A stretch of 39,498 nucleotides of DNA from Bacteroides sp. CAG:443. Lineage in GTDB: Bacteria; Bacteroidota; Bacteroidia; Bacteroidales; Bacteroidaceae. The notes beneath the pieces were generated by a model, which saw nothing but the letters and a program-made list of their open reading frames with translations, did no database searches and was not told the origin of the DNA. The DNA lies in contig FR887838.1 of the NCBI GenBank assembly GCA_000432735.1, forward strand, positions 1,537 to 41,034, written 5' to 3'. A program made the translations under genes and the position numbers. This document shows positions 17,349 through 25,526 of this stretch, piece after piece. The first letter of the stretch is position 1. Each line of letters starts with the position of its first letter.

Positions 17349-20300
17349 ATGAGAAAAAAATTGCTTTTAATCTGTACTTGCCTCTTCGCTTGTATCAGCA
17401 TAGCGATGGCACAGGTATCAACGGTGACAGGAGTTGTCACTTCAGAAGAAGACAATCTCCCAATTGTAGGAGCTTCTGTTCTTATCAAAGGAACCAACAC
17501 AGGAACAGTGACTGACATTGATGGAAAATTCACACTTGGCAACATTCCGGCAGATGCCAAGAAGGTAATTATCTCGTTCATCGGTATGCGTAGCCGTGAA
17601 CTGGATATCAAGCCGGTATTAAATGTAATATTACAGTCAGATACAGAGGTATTGGACGAAGTTGTGGTAACCGGTTACGGCGTAACCAAGAAAAGCACAT
17701 TTACAGGAGCTGCCAACGTGGCAAGTCCTACGACCCTAGAATCTCGTACGGATGCCAACTTTATGAAAGCATTGGAAGGAAGCATGCCGGGGGTACAGAT
17801 GAACAACTCAACCAGCATGCCGGGTGCTCAGGCAAGTGTCTACATCCGAGGCGAAAGTTCCGTGAATTCGGGTACACAGCCTCTTTACATTATCGATGGC
17901 ATGCCGATGAATTCGGATACGGATGCCGCATCGTCCAGAGACAACCGCGCATTCAACCCGCTGGCAAATATCAATACAGCCGATATAGAAACCATTACAG
18001 TCTTGAAGGACGCCAACGCTACGGCCATCTACGGTTCGCGTGCGGCCAATGGTGTGATTGTCATCACAACCAAAAAGGGACAGGAAGGTGCCATGCACAT
18101 TGACTTGGACATCAAACAGGGATTCACAACCATTGCTCCCAACAACTTCTCTTTCTGCAACGCACAGCAGACCGCCGACATGTTTGCAAGAGGTCTGGTA
18201 AACAGCAACCCCGAGAAGTATACTTATGAATCGGCTATGGCCAAGATCAAATCGGATTATAACTGGGACGGTATCCAGAACTACGACTGGATTGACGCCA
18301 TCACACGTACCGGATATTATCAGGACTACAACCTCAGCTTCAGCGGTGGAAACGGTAAGACACGCTACTACGCCAGTGTAGGTTACCTGAATCAGGAAGG
18401 CGTAGCCATCAACAGCGGTATGAAACGATACTCTGCCCGCCTCAATCTGGAAACATCCTACAAATGGTTCAGCTTCGGGTTCAATACCTCGTTCGCGCTG
18501 GCCGACATGGATGTTTTCTCACAGTCAACCGGAGGTTCTTTCTCGAACCCGTTTGTCAGTGCTACACTGAAGGCAACCCCTCTTGATCCGTTCTACAACG
18601 AAGACGGTAGTTATAACACCAGTATCTCGTACAACCCGCTTGCCGTTTACGACAAGGATGAAGGAGATATCTATAACACCAAGACAACCACCATTAACCT
18701 GAACCCGTACTTTGCCATCGACTTTGGAAAAGGTTTTATTCTGAAAACCTCATTAGGTATTAACTCGTACGGCACACGCCAGTACGATTTCTGGAGCTGG
18801 TACAACAATCAGGGAGCCAGCGACAACGGACGTGGTATGCAATACAATTCGAACACCACCACCATCACATGGACCAATACCCTGAACTGGATGCATACTT
18901 TCAACGAAAAGCATAACCTGAACATCATGCTTGGACAGGAAGCACAGTGGAAGAACTACTGGAATGAATCGTATGCCGGAATCAACTTCCCGCTGAAAGG
19001 ATACCGGGAACTGAATATGGCTGGTTCTTCTTACGGCAATCCGTCGTACGTTACCCGTCAGGCACGTCTGGCTTCTTTCTTCATGAATGCAAGCTACGAC
19101 TATCAGGGCAAGTATTACGGACAGGTAAGTTTCCGTCGTGACGGTTCGTCCGTATTCGGCAGCAACAACCGCTGGGGTAACTTCTGGTCAGTAGGCGGCA
19201 AATGGCGTATCTCCGAAGAAGAATTCCTGAAAGACAATGACCTCTTGACCAACCTGGCACTGCGTGCAAGCTACGGAACCGTGGGTAATCAGGATATTGA
19301 CTGGTATGCGGCCCGTGGTTTCTACAGCGCCGGATACAATTATGACAGCACACCGGGTATCGTTCCTGTATCGTTGAATCTTCCCGACCTGGGATGGGAA
19401 ACCAGCAAGAAGCTGAACATCGGAATCGACCTTACACTTGCCAGAAGATGGAACCTGACCATAGACCTCTACAACGAGGCAACTTCCAACATGCTGTTTG
19501 AGCTGCCTATCTCTCAGGTTACCGGTTTGAGTAAAGTATACCAGAACATCGGTTCTATGAGAAACAGAGGTGTTGAAATTGGACTGAACGGTACCATCCT
19601 GCAAACCAAGGGATGGACATGGACTGCATTCGCCAACGTTACACTCAACCAAAACCGTGTTACGAAACTTTCTGGAGGAAAACCGATTGAAGGTACCTAT
19701 ACCATCCAACAGGAAGGCTATCCTTTAAGACAATTCTATATGGTAGAATATGCAGGTGTAGACCCAAATACCGGAAATCCGTTATGGTATAAAAATGAAA
19801 CAGGCGACGAAACCACAACCAACTGGAACGAGTGTGCCAAACGTTACCTCGGTTCGGCCGACCCTAAGGCTTATGGTGGTTTCGGTACACGCGTACAATG
19901 GAAGAACTTCGACTTCTCGGCCGACTTCAATTACCGACTGGGAGGAAAAGTCTATGCCGTTTCGAACCGCTTCTTCAACGCTGCGGGAAGTCAGGGAAAC
20001 GTCACTCCTACAACTTATCTGTATGAAAATGCATGGACCGAAAACAACCGCTACACCAATGTTCCGAAATATGTATACGGAAACACTTCCGGAGAAAACA
20101 ACCATTCTTCACGGTTCCTGTACAGCGGAAACTTCCTGCGCGTAAAGAACCTGCAACTGGGATATACACTGCCTAAACAACTCTTGAAGAAAGCGTTGAT
20201 AGACAACATGCGCATCTATGTATCCGTAGACAATATCTATACATTCAAAGCAAAGGATTTCGTTGGTTACGATCCGGAAACATACACAAGCGGATTGATT

Positions 20301-20357
20301 TCATTCCAGTATCCATCTACACGAACATTCCTTGCCGGAATTACCCTCGGGTTTTAA
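17349..20357 (+). CDS. SusC/RagA-family TonB-dependent transporter
   Basis: A 1002-residue outer-membrane glycan importer. In order: a signal peptide ending SIAMAQ; a carboxypeptidase-regulatory-like beta-sandwich (about 23-100: GVVTSEEDNLPIVGASVLIKG); a TonB-box-like segment at LDEVVVTGYG; a plug domain (about 115-240) with the SusC signature PLYIIDGMPM and NATAIYGSRAANGVIVITTKKG; and a 22-strand-type barrel ending in a terminal Phe (RTFLAGITLGF). It forms a hinged-lid complex with the SusD-type lipoprotein encoded next, and uses the TonB-ExbBD system to import oligosaccharides. The substrate is not encoded in the sequence of SusC itself; the neighbouring GH3 suggests a beta-linked glycan. 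No regulator gene is adjacent. Confidence 0.95.
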   Translation: MRKKLLLICTCLFACISIAMAQVSTVTGVVTSEEDNLPIVGASVLIKGTNTGTVTDIDGKFTLGNIPADAKKVIISFIGMRSRELDIKPVLNVILQSDTEVLDEVVVTGYGVTKKSTFTGAANVASPTTLESRTDANFMKALEGSMPGVQMNNSTSMPGAQASVYIRGESSVNSGTQPLYIIDGMPMNSDTDAASSRDNRAFNPLANINTADIETITVLKDANATAIYGSRAANGVIVITTKKGQEGAMHIDLDIKQGFTTIAPNNFSFCNAQQTADMFARGLVNSNPEKYTYESAMAKIKSDYNWDGIQNYDWIDAITRTGYYQDYNLSFSGGNGKTRYYASVGYLNQEGVAINSGMKRYSARLNLETSYKWFSFGFNTSFALADMDVFSQSTGGSFSNPFVSATLKATPLDPFYNEDGSYNTSISYNPLAVYDKDEGDIYNTKTTTINLNPYFAIDFGKGFILKTSLGINSYGTRQYDFWSWYNNQGASDNGRGMQYNSNTTTITWTNTLNWMHTFNEKHNLNIMLGQEAQWKNYWNESYAGINFPLKGYRELNMAGSSYGNPSYVTRQARLASFFMNASYDYQGKYYGQVSFRRDGSSVFGSNNRWGNFWSVGGKWRISEEEFLKDNDLLTNLALRASYGTVGNQDIDWYAARGFYSAGYNYDSTPGIVPVSLNLPDLGWETSKKLNIGIDLTLARRWNLTIDLYNEATSNMLFELPISQVTGLSKVYQNIGSMRNRGVEIGLNGTILQTKGWTWTAFANVTLNQNRVTKLSGGKPIEGTYTIQQEGYPLRQFYMVEYAGVDPNTGNPLWYKNETGDETTTNWNECAKRYLGSADPKAYGGFGTRVQWKNFDFSADFNYRLGGKVYAVSNRFFNAAGSQGNVTPTTYLYENAWTENNRYTNVPKYVYGNTSGENNHSSRFLYSGNFLRVKNLQLGYTLPKQLLKKALIDNMRIYVSVDNIYTFKAKDFVGYDPETYTSGLISFQYPSTRTFLAGITLGF

Positions 20358-20392
20358 ATAAATATGTTTAACGAATCAAACAAGAACAAAAT

Positions 20393-21874
20393 ATGAAGAA
20401 GTTTATCACTCGCCTGCTTATCTGTTCGGCCCTGGCCGGAAGCTTTGCCTCCTGCAACAGTTTCTTCGATACGGAATACAACGAAGGAATAGACGTTGAC
20501 AACGGACTGACAAGCGTAGACAACCTGAAATATGCCCTGAACGGAACTTACTATCAACTGTTCGCATTCTATTTTGCCGGAAACTATTCGCTTACCATCG
20601 GTGACATGGCCGGTGACATGGCTTACCTGAACGGCTCTGCCAACCACTGGATGACCATCAACCATTATAGCATAACCCCCGACGATCCCTACTTGAGTGG
20701 CATCTGGAAATATGGATACAAGGTAGTAGACAATGCTTCACGTATCATCAAAGCGGGAAAGGAACTGGAAGCAACTACTCCCGATGCCGACAAAGCTGCA
20801 TTGAAACAATATATGGCAGAAGCCTACGGACTGAGAGGATATGCCATGCTGTCTATGACAAATGTATTTGGTAAACAGATTAAGGTAAACGGAACGACAG
20901 ACAACAGTGATGCCATCGGTGTGGTGATTGTCGACGAACCGGTCAAAGCCTTTGAGGATGTCAGCCGTTCTACCGTAGGACAGTGCTACAAAGCCATACT
21001 GGATGACTTTAGCAATGCTCTTAACTGCTACAAAGAAAGCAAAACCGAAGGAAGAGGTACCAACCAGTATCTGTCTGTAGCAGCCATCGAAGGCCTGCTG
21101 GCACGTACTTACTTGTATCTGGAAGACTTCAGCAACGCCGAGAAATATGCATCGAATGCACTCCAGCACTCAGGAAAGAAAGTTGTAGCGTATACTATAG
21201 ACGACTACAAGAAACTATACACAAGCGGAGACAGCAATTTGGAAAGTATCTTCCGTCTGGCCATCGATGTAAACAACAACTGGTCTGCCAATGCTTGTGG
21301 AAATGTATGGACTACCTACGGAGGTCTGCCCAGCCAGCGCATGCGTAGCCTGATAGCAGACACCGACTGTAGAGGTTCTCTTTATCTTCCTACCATCAAG
21401 AAAGGTTCATATACCCAGTTACAACACGGAGGTAAATTCTGGTTCGGAGGAGGAAATGCATCATACGCAACCAACTACGTCGTCAATGCCCCCGAAATGG
21501 AACTGATCATCGCCGAATCGAAACTGCGTGCTGCACAGCCCGACCTGAACGGTGCCAAGGAAGCGCTGCTCACTGTTGCCAAGAGAAATTCGAAGATTAC
21601 CAGTACCAACGATTTAGGTAATACGAAAGAAGAAGTATTCGCATTCCTGAAGGATGAACGCGCTCGCGAATTGTTCCAGGAAGGTTTCCGCTTCTACGAC
21701 TTGCGCCGCTGGGGTGAAAAGGCTGATGTATATGCCAACGTCGAAGACCAGGTTTCGTACAAATATACCAACTTCGATATTGCACAGTTCTGCTTCCCTG
21801 TACCAAGCGATGAAATCAATGCCGGATTTGGTATCAAACAGACACCGGACTGGAACAAGTATCTGCCGAAATAA
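20393..21874 (+). CDS. SusD/RagB-family surface glycan-binding lipoprotein
   Basis: The 493-residue lipoprotein has a lipobox ending in SFASC (Cys21) followed by NSFFDTEYNEG. The alpha-helical SusD fold is visible: TPR-like helices including AEAYGLRGYAMLSMTNVFG and GLLARTYLYLEDFSNAEKYA, and the C-terminal signature FLKDERARELFQEGFRFYDLRRW, ending in FPVPSDEINA. It caps the SusC barrel and captures the ligand at the cell surface. It starts 35 bases after SusC, so the two are co-transcribed. Binding-site aromatics cannot be assigned by eye, so the glycan is unknown. Confidence 0.95.
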   Translation: MKKFITRLLICSALAGSFASCNSFFDTEYNEGIDVDNGLTSVDNLKYALNGTYYQLFAFYFAGNYSLTIGDMAGDMAYLNGSANHWMTINHYSITPDDPYLSGIWKYGYKVVDNASRIIKAGKELEATTPDADKAALKQYMAEAYGLRGYAMLSMTNVFGKQIKVNGTTDNSDAIGVVIVDEPVKAFEDVSRSTVGQCYKAILDDFSNALNCYKESKTEGRGTNQYLSVAAIEGLLARTYLYLEDFSNAEKYASNALQHSGKKVVAYTIDDYKKLYTSGDSNLESIFRLAIDVNNNWSANACGNVWTTYGGLPSQRMRSLIADTDCRGSLYLPTIKKGSYTQLQHGGKFWFGGGNASYATNYVVNAPEMELIIAESKLRAAQPDLNGAKEALLTVAKRNSKITSTNDLGNTKEEVFAFLKDERARELFQEGFRFYDLRRWGEKADVYANVEDQVSYKYTNFDIAQFCFPVPSDEINAGFGIKQTPDWNKYLPK

Positions 21875-21956
21875 AGTCACTTACTTAATAACATTGAACA
21901 AGTAACCCTACTCTATAGACCAGACATCGGTTATAGTGTATAAATCATTCTTTAAA

Positions 21957-22030
21957 CTGCTTCGACAAAATCCTGAGACACTGAATATAGTGGAATACAA
22001 GGATATCATCTGTCGAAGCGGTTTTTTCTT
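21957..22030 (+). terminator. Long composite terminator after the SusC-SusD pair
   Basis: CTGCTTCGACA (21957-21967) pairs with 22011-22021 and is followed by six or more T. Inside it, ATCCT/AGGAT and CACT/AGTG pairings extend the stem across most of the interval. The remaining intergenic bases (21875-21956) show nothing obvious. Confidence 0.8.
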
Positions 22031-22093
22031 TTTTATGGGAATTGAAATTATTTTTTTCGAAGACACTTCCACCCCCTTATCCTAAATTCTTGT

Positions 22094-22101
22094 TATCTTT
22101 G
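22094..22101 (+). promoter_or_regulatory. Candidate -7 box of the GH3 gene
   Basis: TATCTTTG, a full TAnnTTTG match, lies 40 bases before the ATG and downstream of the SusD terminator, suggesting that the GH3 enzyme has its own promoter in addition to any read-through. No clear -33 TTG was found. Confidence 0.5.
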
Positions 22102-22140
22102 CTATCAAAGGGTTAGTAACACATTTAATACTATTAAGAC

Positions 22141-24738
22141 ATGAACAGAAAACTTAGCACACTCATGGGGTTGGGAATGTTCTTGTTCGCAACTCCACTC
22201 ATGGGACAGCAGTTCCCTTATCAAAACACCAATCTTACTCCTGAAGAAAGAGCATCCGACTTACTTGGACGACTGACTTTGGAAGAAAAAGCCGCACTCA
22301 TGCAAAACGCCTCACCTGCCATACCACGACTGGGCATCAAGGCATACGACTGGTGGAATGAGGCACTCCACGGAGTAGGACGGGCAGGCATCGCTACCGT
22401 ATTTCCGCAGACAATCGGAATGGCAGCTTCGTTCGATGACAATCTGATATATAAAGTCTTTACGGCTGTATCTGACGAAGCCAGAGCTAAATACACAAAA
22501 TTCAGCCAATCGGGCAATCTGCAACGCTATCAGGGACTGACATTTTGGACTCCCAATATCAATATATTCCGCGATCCCCGCTGGGGACGAGGTCAGGAAA
22601 CCTACGGAGAAGATCCCTACCTCACCAGCCGGATGGGAGTTGCTGTAGTCCGTGGACTTCAGGGACCAGCAAACATGAAATACGACAAGCTGCACGCATG
22701 TGCCAAACATTACGCTGTTCACTCTGGACCCGAATGGAACCGACACAGTTTCAATGCTGAAAACATTGCTCCGCGTGACTTATGGGAAACTTATCTGCCT
22801 GCATTCAAGGCATTGGTAGAAGAAGCAAATGTCAAGGAAGTGATGTGCGCCTACAACCGTTTCGAAGGAGAACCTTGCTGCGGAAGCAACCGACTATTGA
22901 TGCAAATACTGCGCAACGAATGGAACTATAAAGGTATTGTGGTATCCGACTGCGGCGCAATCAGCGATTTCTGGCACAAAGGTGCTCACGAAACTTATCC
23001 CGACCAGCAGACAGCCAGTGCGGGAGCCGTACTGAACGGTACCGATCTGGAATGTGGAGACAATTACAAATCACTGCCTCAAGCTGTCAAAAAGGGACTG
23101 ATAAACGAAGAGCAAATCGACGTTTCCGTCAAACGCTTGTTGAAAGCCCGCTTTGAATTAGGCGAAATGGACGAACATGTATGCTGGGACTCTATCCCCT
23201 ACTCGGTAGTAGACAGCAAAGAACATAAAGATCTGGCACTGGAGATTGCACGCAAGAGTATCGTTCTGTTGCAAAACCACAATCACGTGTTGCCGCTGAA
23301 AAAAGATATGACCATCGCCTTAATCGGACCGAATGCCAACGACTCCATCATGCAATGGGGAAACTACAACGGATTTCCTTCACACACTACAACTTTATAC
23401 GAGGCTTTGAAACAGCGTATTCCGGCAGACCGGTTGATTTACGATCTGGGGTGTGACCGCACCAACGACAGCAGTCTGGAAAGTGTTTTCGGACAATGCA
23501 GCATCGATGGTAAGCCCGGATTCAAATCGACTTACTGGAATAACATCAAAATGGAGGGTAAACCCGCAACTATTACATATACAAATACCCCGTTCCACTT
23601 CACTACACTGGGAGCAACCGTTTTTGCAGCCGGTGTAAATATCCAGGATTTTTCGGCACGCTATGAGTCAGCTTTTACTGCACAGCAGACAGAAGATATT
23701 GATTTTCATTTCGAAACAGAAGGAGCCATCCGCCTCAGCATAGACGGAAAGGAAGTAGCCAAAGGAGTCTTTCTGAAAAACAACATGAAACTGTATACCC
23801 TGAAAGCCGAAAAAGGAAAGACATACAACATTCAAATTGATTTCGTATTCTTCAGCAACGACCGGGCAGCTTTACTGAATTTCGATATGGGACGCCCTGT
23901 TCCTGTTAATCTGCAAGCTTCCATCGACAAGGTAAAGCCTGCCGATGTAATCGTGTTCGCAGGAGGTATCTCGCCTTCACTGGAAGGAGAAGAAATGCCT
24001 GTTAGTGCAGAAGGCTTCAAAGGCGGCGACCGTACCAGCATCGAACTGCCGGCCATACAGCGCCGTCTGGTCAGCGAACTGAAGAAACTGGGTAAGCCCA
24101 TTATCTTCGTCAACTATTCCGGTTCATCTGTCGGACTGGAACCCGAAAGCAAAATCTGTGATGCCATTCTTCAAGCATGGTATCCCGGTCAGGCAGGCGG
24201 CACGGCAATAGCCGATGTACTGCTGGGTGAATACAATCCTTCGGGCAAGTTGCCTGTTACTTTCTACAAGCATACCGACCAGCTTCCCGACTTTCAGGAT
24301 TACTCGATGAAAGGACGTACCTACCGCTATATGACCGAAGCTCCCCTATATTGCTTCGGACATGGATTAAGCTATACACAGTTTGAATACGGAACGGCTT
24401 CTTTAAGCAGCAATACCATGAGCAAAGGCAAAGAAGTCACCCTTACCGTTCCCGTAAGCAACACCGGAGAAACAGACGGTGAAGAGGTTGTACAAGTATA
24501 CCTGAGTCGCCCAGACGACAAGGAAGCACCCTCACACACTCTCCGTGCCTTCAAGCGCGTATCTGTTCCCAAAGGAGAAACCGTCAACGTTAACTTTACA
24601 CTTAACGACGAAACCTTCCAGTGGTTCGATACCAGTACGAATACCATGCGTCTGGTAAACGGCAATTATGAACTGCTCTATGGTGGAACTTCCGACGTAA
24701 ATGCTTTAAAGAGAATAAGTATTCGTATTTCCGAATAA
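22141..24738 (+). CDS. Glycoside hydrolase family 3 with PA14 insert (beta-xylosidase/beta-glucosidase type)
   Basis: The 865-residue secreted exo-glycosidase has a signal peptide ending near PLMGQ. The N-terminal barrel (about 30-330) carries DWWNEALHGVGR, PNINIFRDPRWGRGQETYGEDP, KHYAVHSGPEWNRHSFNA and VVSDCGAI, whose Asp270 is the expected catalytic nucleophile. The second GH3 domain is interrupted by a PA14-like module (about 455-585; begins KSTYWNN), then resumes with VFAGGISPSLEGE and YPGQAGGTAIADVLLGEYNPSGKLPVT. A C-terminal Fn3-like domain (about 765-840) closes the protein. The KHYA...NRHSFNA signature and the PA14 insert resemble the bacterial beta-xylosidase group, but beta-glucosidase activity cannot be excluded. 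It likely degrades oligosaccharides imported by the adjacent SusC/SusD. Confidence 0.92.
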   Translation: MNRKLSTLMGLGMFLFATPLMGQQFPYQNTNLTPEERASDLLGRLTLEEKAALMQNASPAIPRLGIKAYDWWNEALHGVGRAGIATVFPQTIGMAASFDDNLIYKVFTAVSDEARAKYTKFSQSGNLQRYQGLTFWTPNINIFRDPRWGRGQETYGEDPYLTSRMGVAVVRGLQGPANMKYDKLHACAKHYAVHSGPEWNRHSFNAENIAPRDLWETYLPAFKALVEEANVKEVMCAYNRFEGEPCCGSNRLLMQILRNEWNYKGIVVSDCGAISDFWHKGAHETYPDQQTASAGAVLNGTDLECGDNYKSLPQAVKKGLINEEQIDVSVKRLLKARFELGEMDEHVCWDSIPYSVVDSKEHKDLALEIARKSIVLLQNHNHVLPLKKDMTIALIGPNANDSIMQWGNYNGFPSHTTTLYEALKQRIPADRLIYDLGCDRTNDSSLESVFGQCSIDGKPGFKSTYWNNIKMEGKPATITYTNTPFHFTTLGATVFAAGVNIQDFSARYESAFTAQQTEDIDFHFETEGAIRLSIDGKEVAKGVFLKNNMKLYTLKAEKGKTYNIQIDFVFFSNDRAALLNFDMGRPVPVNLQASIDKVKPADVIVFAGGISPSLEGEEMPVSAEGFKGGDRTSIELPAIQRRLVSELKKLGKPIIFVNYSGSSVGLEPESKICDAILQAWYPGQAGGTAIADVLLGEYNPSGKLPVTFYKHTDQLPDFQDYSMKGRTYRYMTEAPLYCFGHGLSYTQFEYGTASLSSNTMSKGKEVTLTVPVSNTGETDGEEVVQVYLSRPDDKEAPSHTLRAFKRVSVPKGETVNVNFTLNDETFQWFDTSTNTMRLVNGNYELLYGGTSDVNALKRISIRISE

Positions 24739-24771
24739 AGATACCACATCGGCAATTTAAGTACGACACAG

Positions 24772-24852
24772 AAAGACATATCCGGACAGAGTTATCATCT
24801 TGACAAGTAAGAGATGAACGGCTGATAACTTTACCGGATATGTCTTTTATTT
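24772..24852 (+). terminator. Long composite terminator after the GH3 gene
   Basis: AAAGACATATCCGG (24772-24785) pairs perfectly with 24834-24847. An inner AGTTATCA/TGATAACT pairing and an innermost CATCT/AGATG pairing extend it, and a T-rich tract follows. The architecture recalls the terminator after SusD. Confidence 0.8.
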
Positions 24853-24860
24853 TATTCCGA

Positions 24861-24930
24861 AGTCTTTCTAAAAACGTCCTGACATTTTCTGAAAATTTGT
24901 ACAAAAAAAATTTTTTTTCGTACAAAAAAT
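24861..24930. repeat. GTACAAAA-pair intergenic element, copy 1
   Basis: An A/T-rich segment with CTAAAAACGTC near its left end and two GTACAAAA motifs (24899 and 24920) separated by an A8/T8 run. The order and wording match the segment at 36021-36092 (CTAAAAATGTC, then two GTACAAAA motifs about 22 bases apart). It lies between the GH3 terminator and the acetyltransferase promoter. No protein-coding potential is apparent. Confidence 0.45.
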
Positions 24931-24997
24931 CAAGCAACGTTCTGCTTGTTCCTTCAAGAAAGCCTTCAAAACTCCGTAAGTTCTCGTATGAATTATG

Positions 24998-25005
24998 TAT
25001 TTTTG
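24998..25005 (+). promoter_or_regulatory. Candidate -7 box of the acetyltransferase gene
   Basis: TATTTTTG matches TAnnTTTG and lies 28 bases before the ATG at 25033. This placement makes the earlier in-frame ATG at 24946 unlikely as a start, because it would fall upstream of the transcript. Confidence 0.5.
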
Positions 25006-25032
25006 TGTTCAGACAATCAAAATACACATATT

Positions 25033-25515
25033 ATGATAAGACCAGTAACGCTACAAGATGCCCCTGATATTGTGGCAATCTACAACGAATACATTGCACA
25101 CAGTACGATTACTTTCGATATGAATCCTCTGACTGCGCAGGAAATGCAACAGCGGATATCCGAAATCTCTCAACGATATCCTTATTTCGTATACGAAGAA
25201 GACGGAATAGTAGAAGGGTATTGCTATGCACATGCGTGGAAAGAAAAGGAGGCCTACAACCGCACACTGGAAACCACCGTATACCTTTCACCCGCATTTA
25301 CAGGAAAAGGTATCGGCAGAGAACTCATGCAACGGCTCACAGACGAGTGCAGACGTCGCGGCGTTCATGCCCTGATAGCTTGTATTACCAGCGAGAACAC
25401 CGCCAGCTGCCATTTCCACGCATCCTTAGGATTCAGACAAGTTTCTTCTTTCAAGGAAGTGGGCATGAAGTTCGGACGATGGCTTGATGTAGACGACTAT
25501 GAACTGATTCTGTAA
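25033..25515 (+). CDS. GNAT-family N-acetyltransferase (phosphinothricin acetyltransferase-like)
   Basis: A 160-residue cytoplasmic acetyl-CoA-dependent N-acetyltransferase. It begins MIRPVTLQDAPDIVAIYNEY, the typical start of the Pat/MnaT subgroup, and carries the acetyl-CoA loop FTGKGIGRELMQ, then CITSENTASCHFHASLGF and the Trp-containing VGMKFGRWLDVDDYEL end. Relatives acetylate phosphinothricin, methionine sulfoximine or methionine; the real substrate here is unknown. I chose the ATG at 25033 because the upstream extension of 29 residues lacks family similarity and would precede the promoter box. The gene ends 11 bases from a convergent gene, leaving no room for a terminator between them. 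Confidence 0.9.
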   Translation: MIRPVTLQDAPDIVAIYNEYIAHSTITFDMNPLTAQEMQQRISEISQRYPYFVYEEDGIVEGYCYAHAWKEKEAYNRTLETTVYLSPAFTGKGIGRELMQRLTDECRRRGVHALIACITSENTASCHFHASLGFRQVSSFKEVGMKFGRWLDVDDYELIL

Positions 25516-25526
25516 GACGAGATACA

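Noticed and set aside
24909..24919. A8/T8 palindrome as a possible terminator
   Set aside because: It has no G-C pairs, and a strong terminator already lies just upstream. It is better explained as part of the GTACAAAA-pair element.
24946..25032. Upstream in-frame ATG for the acetyltransferase
   Set aside because: The 29 extra residues do not resemble the family and lie upstream of, or across, the predicted promoter; the ATG at 25033 gives the standard N-terminus.
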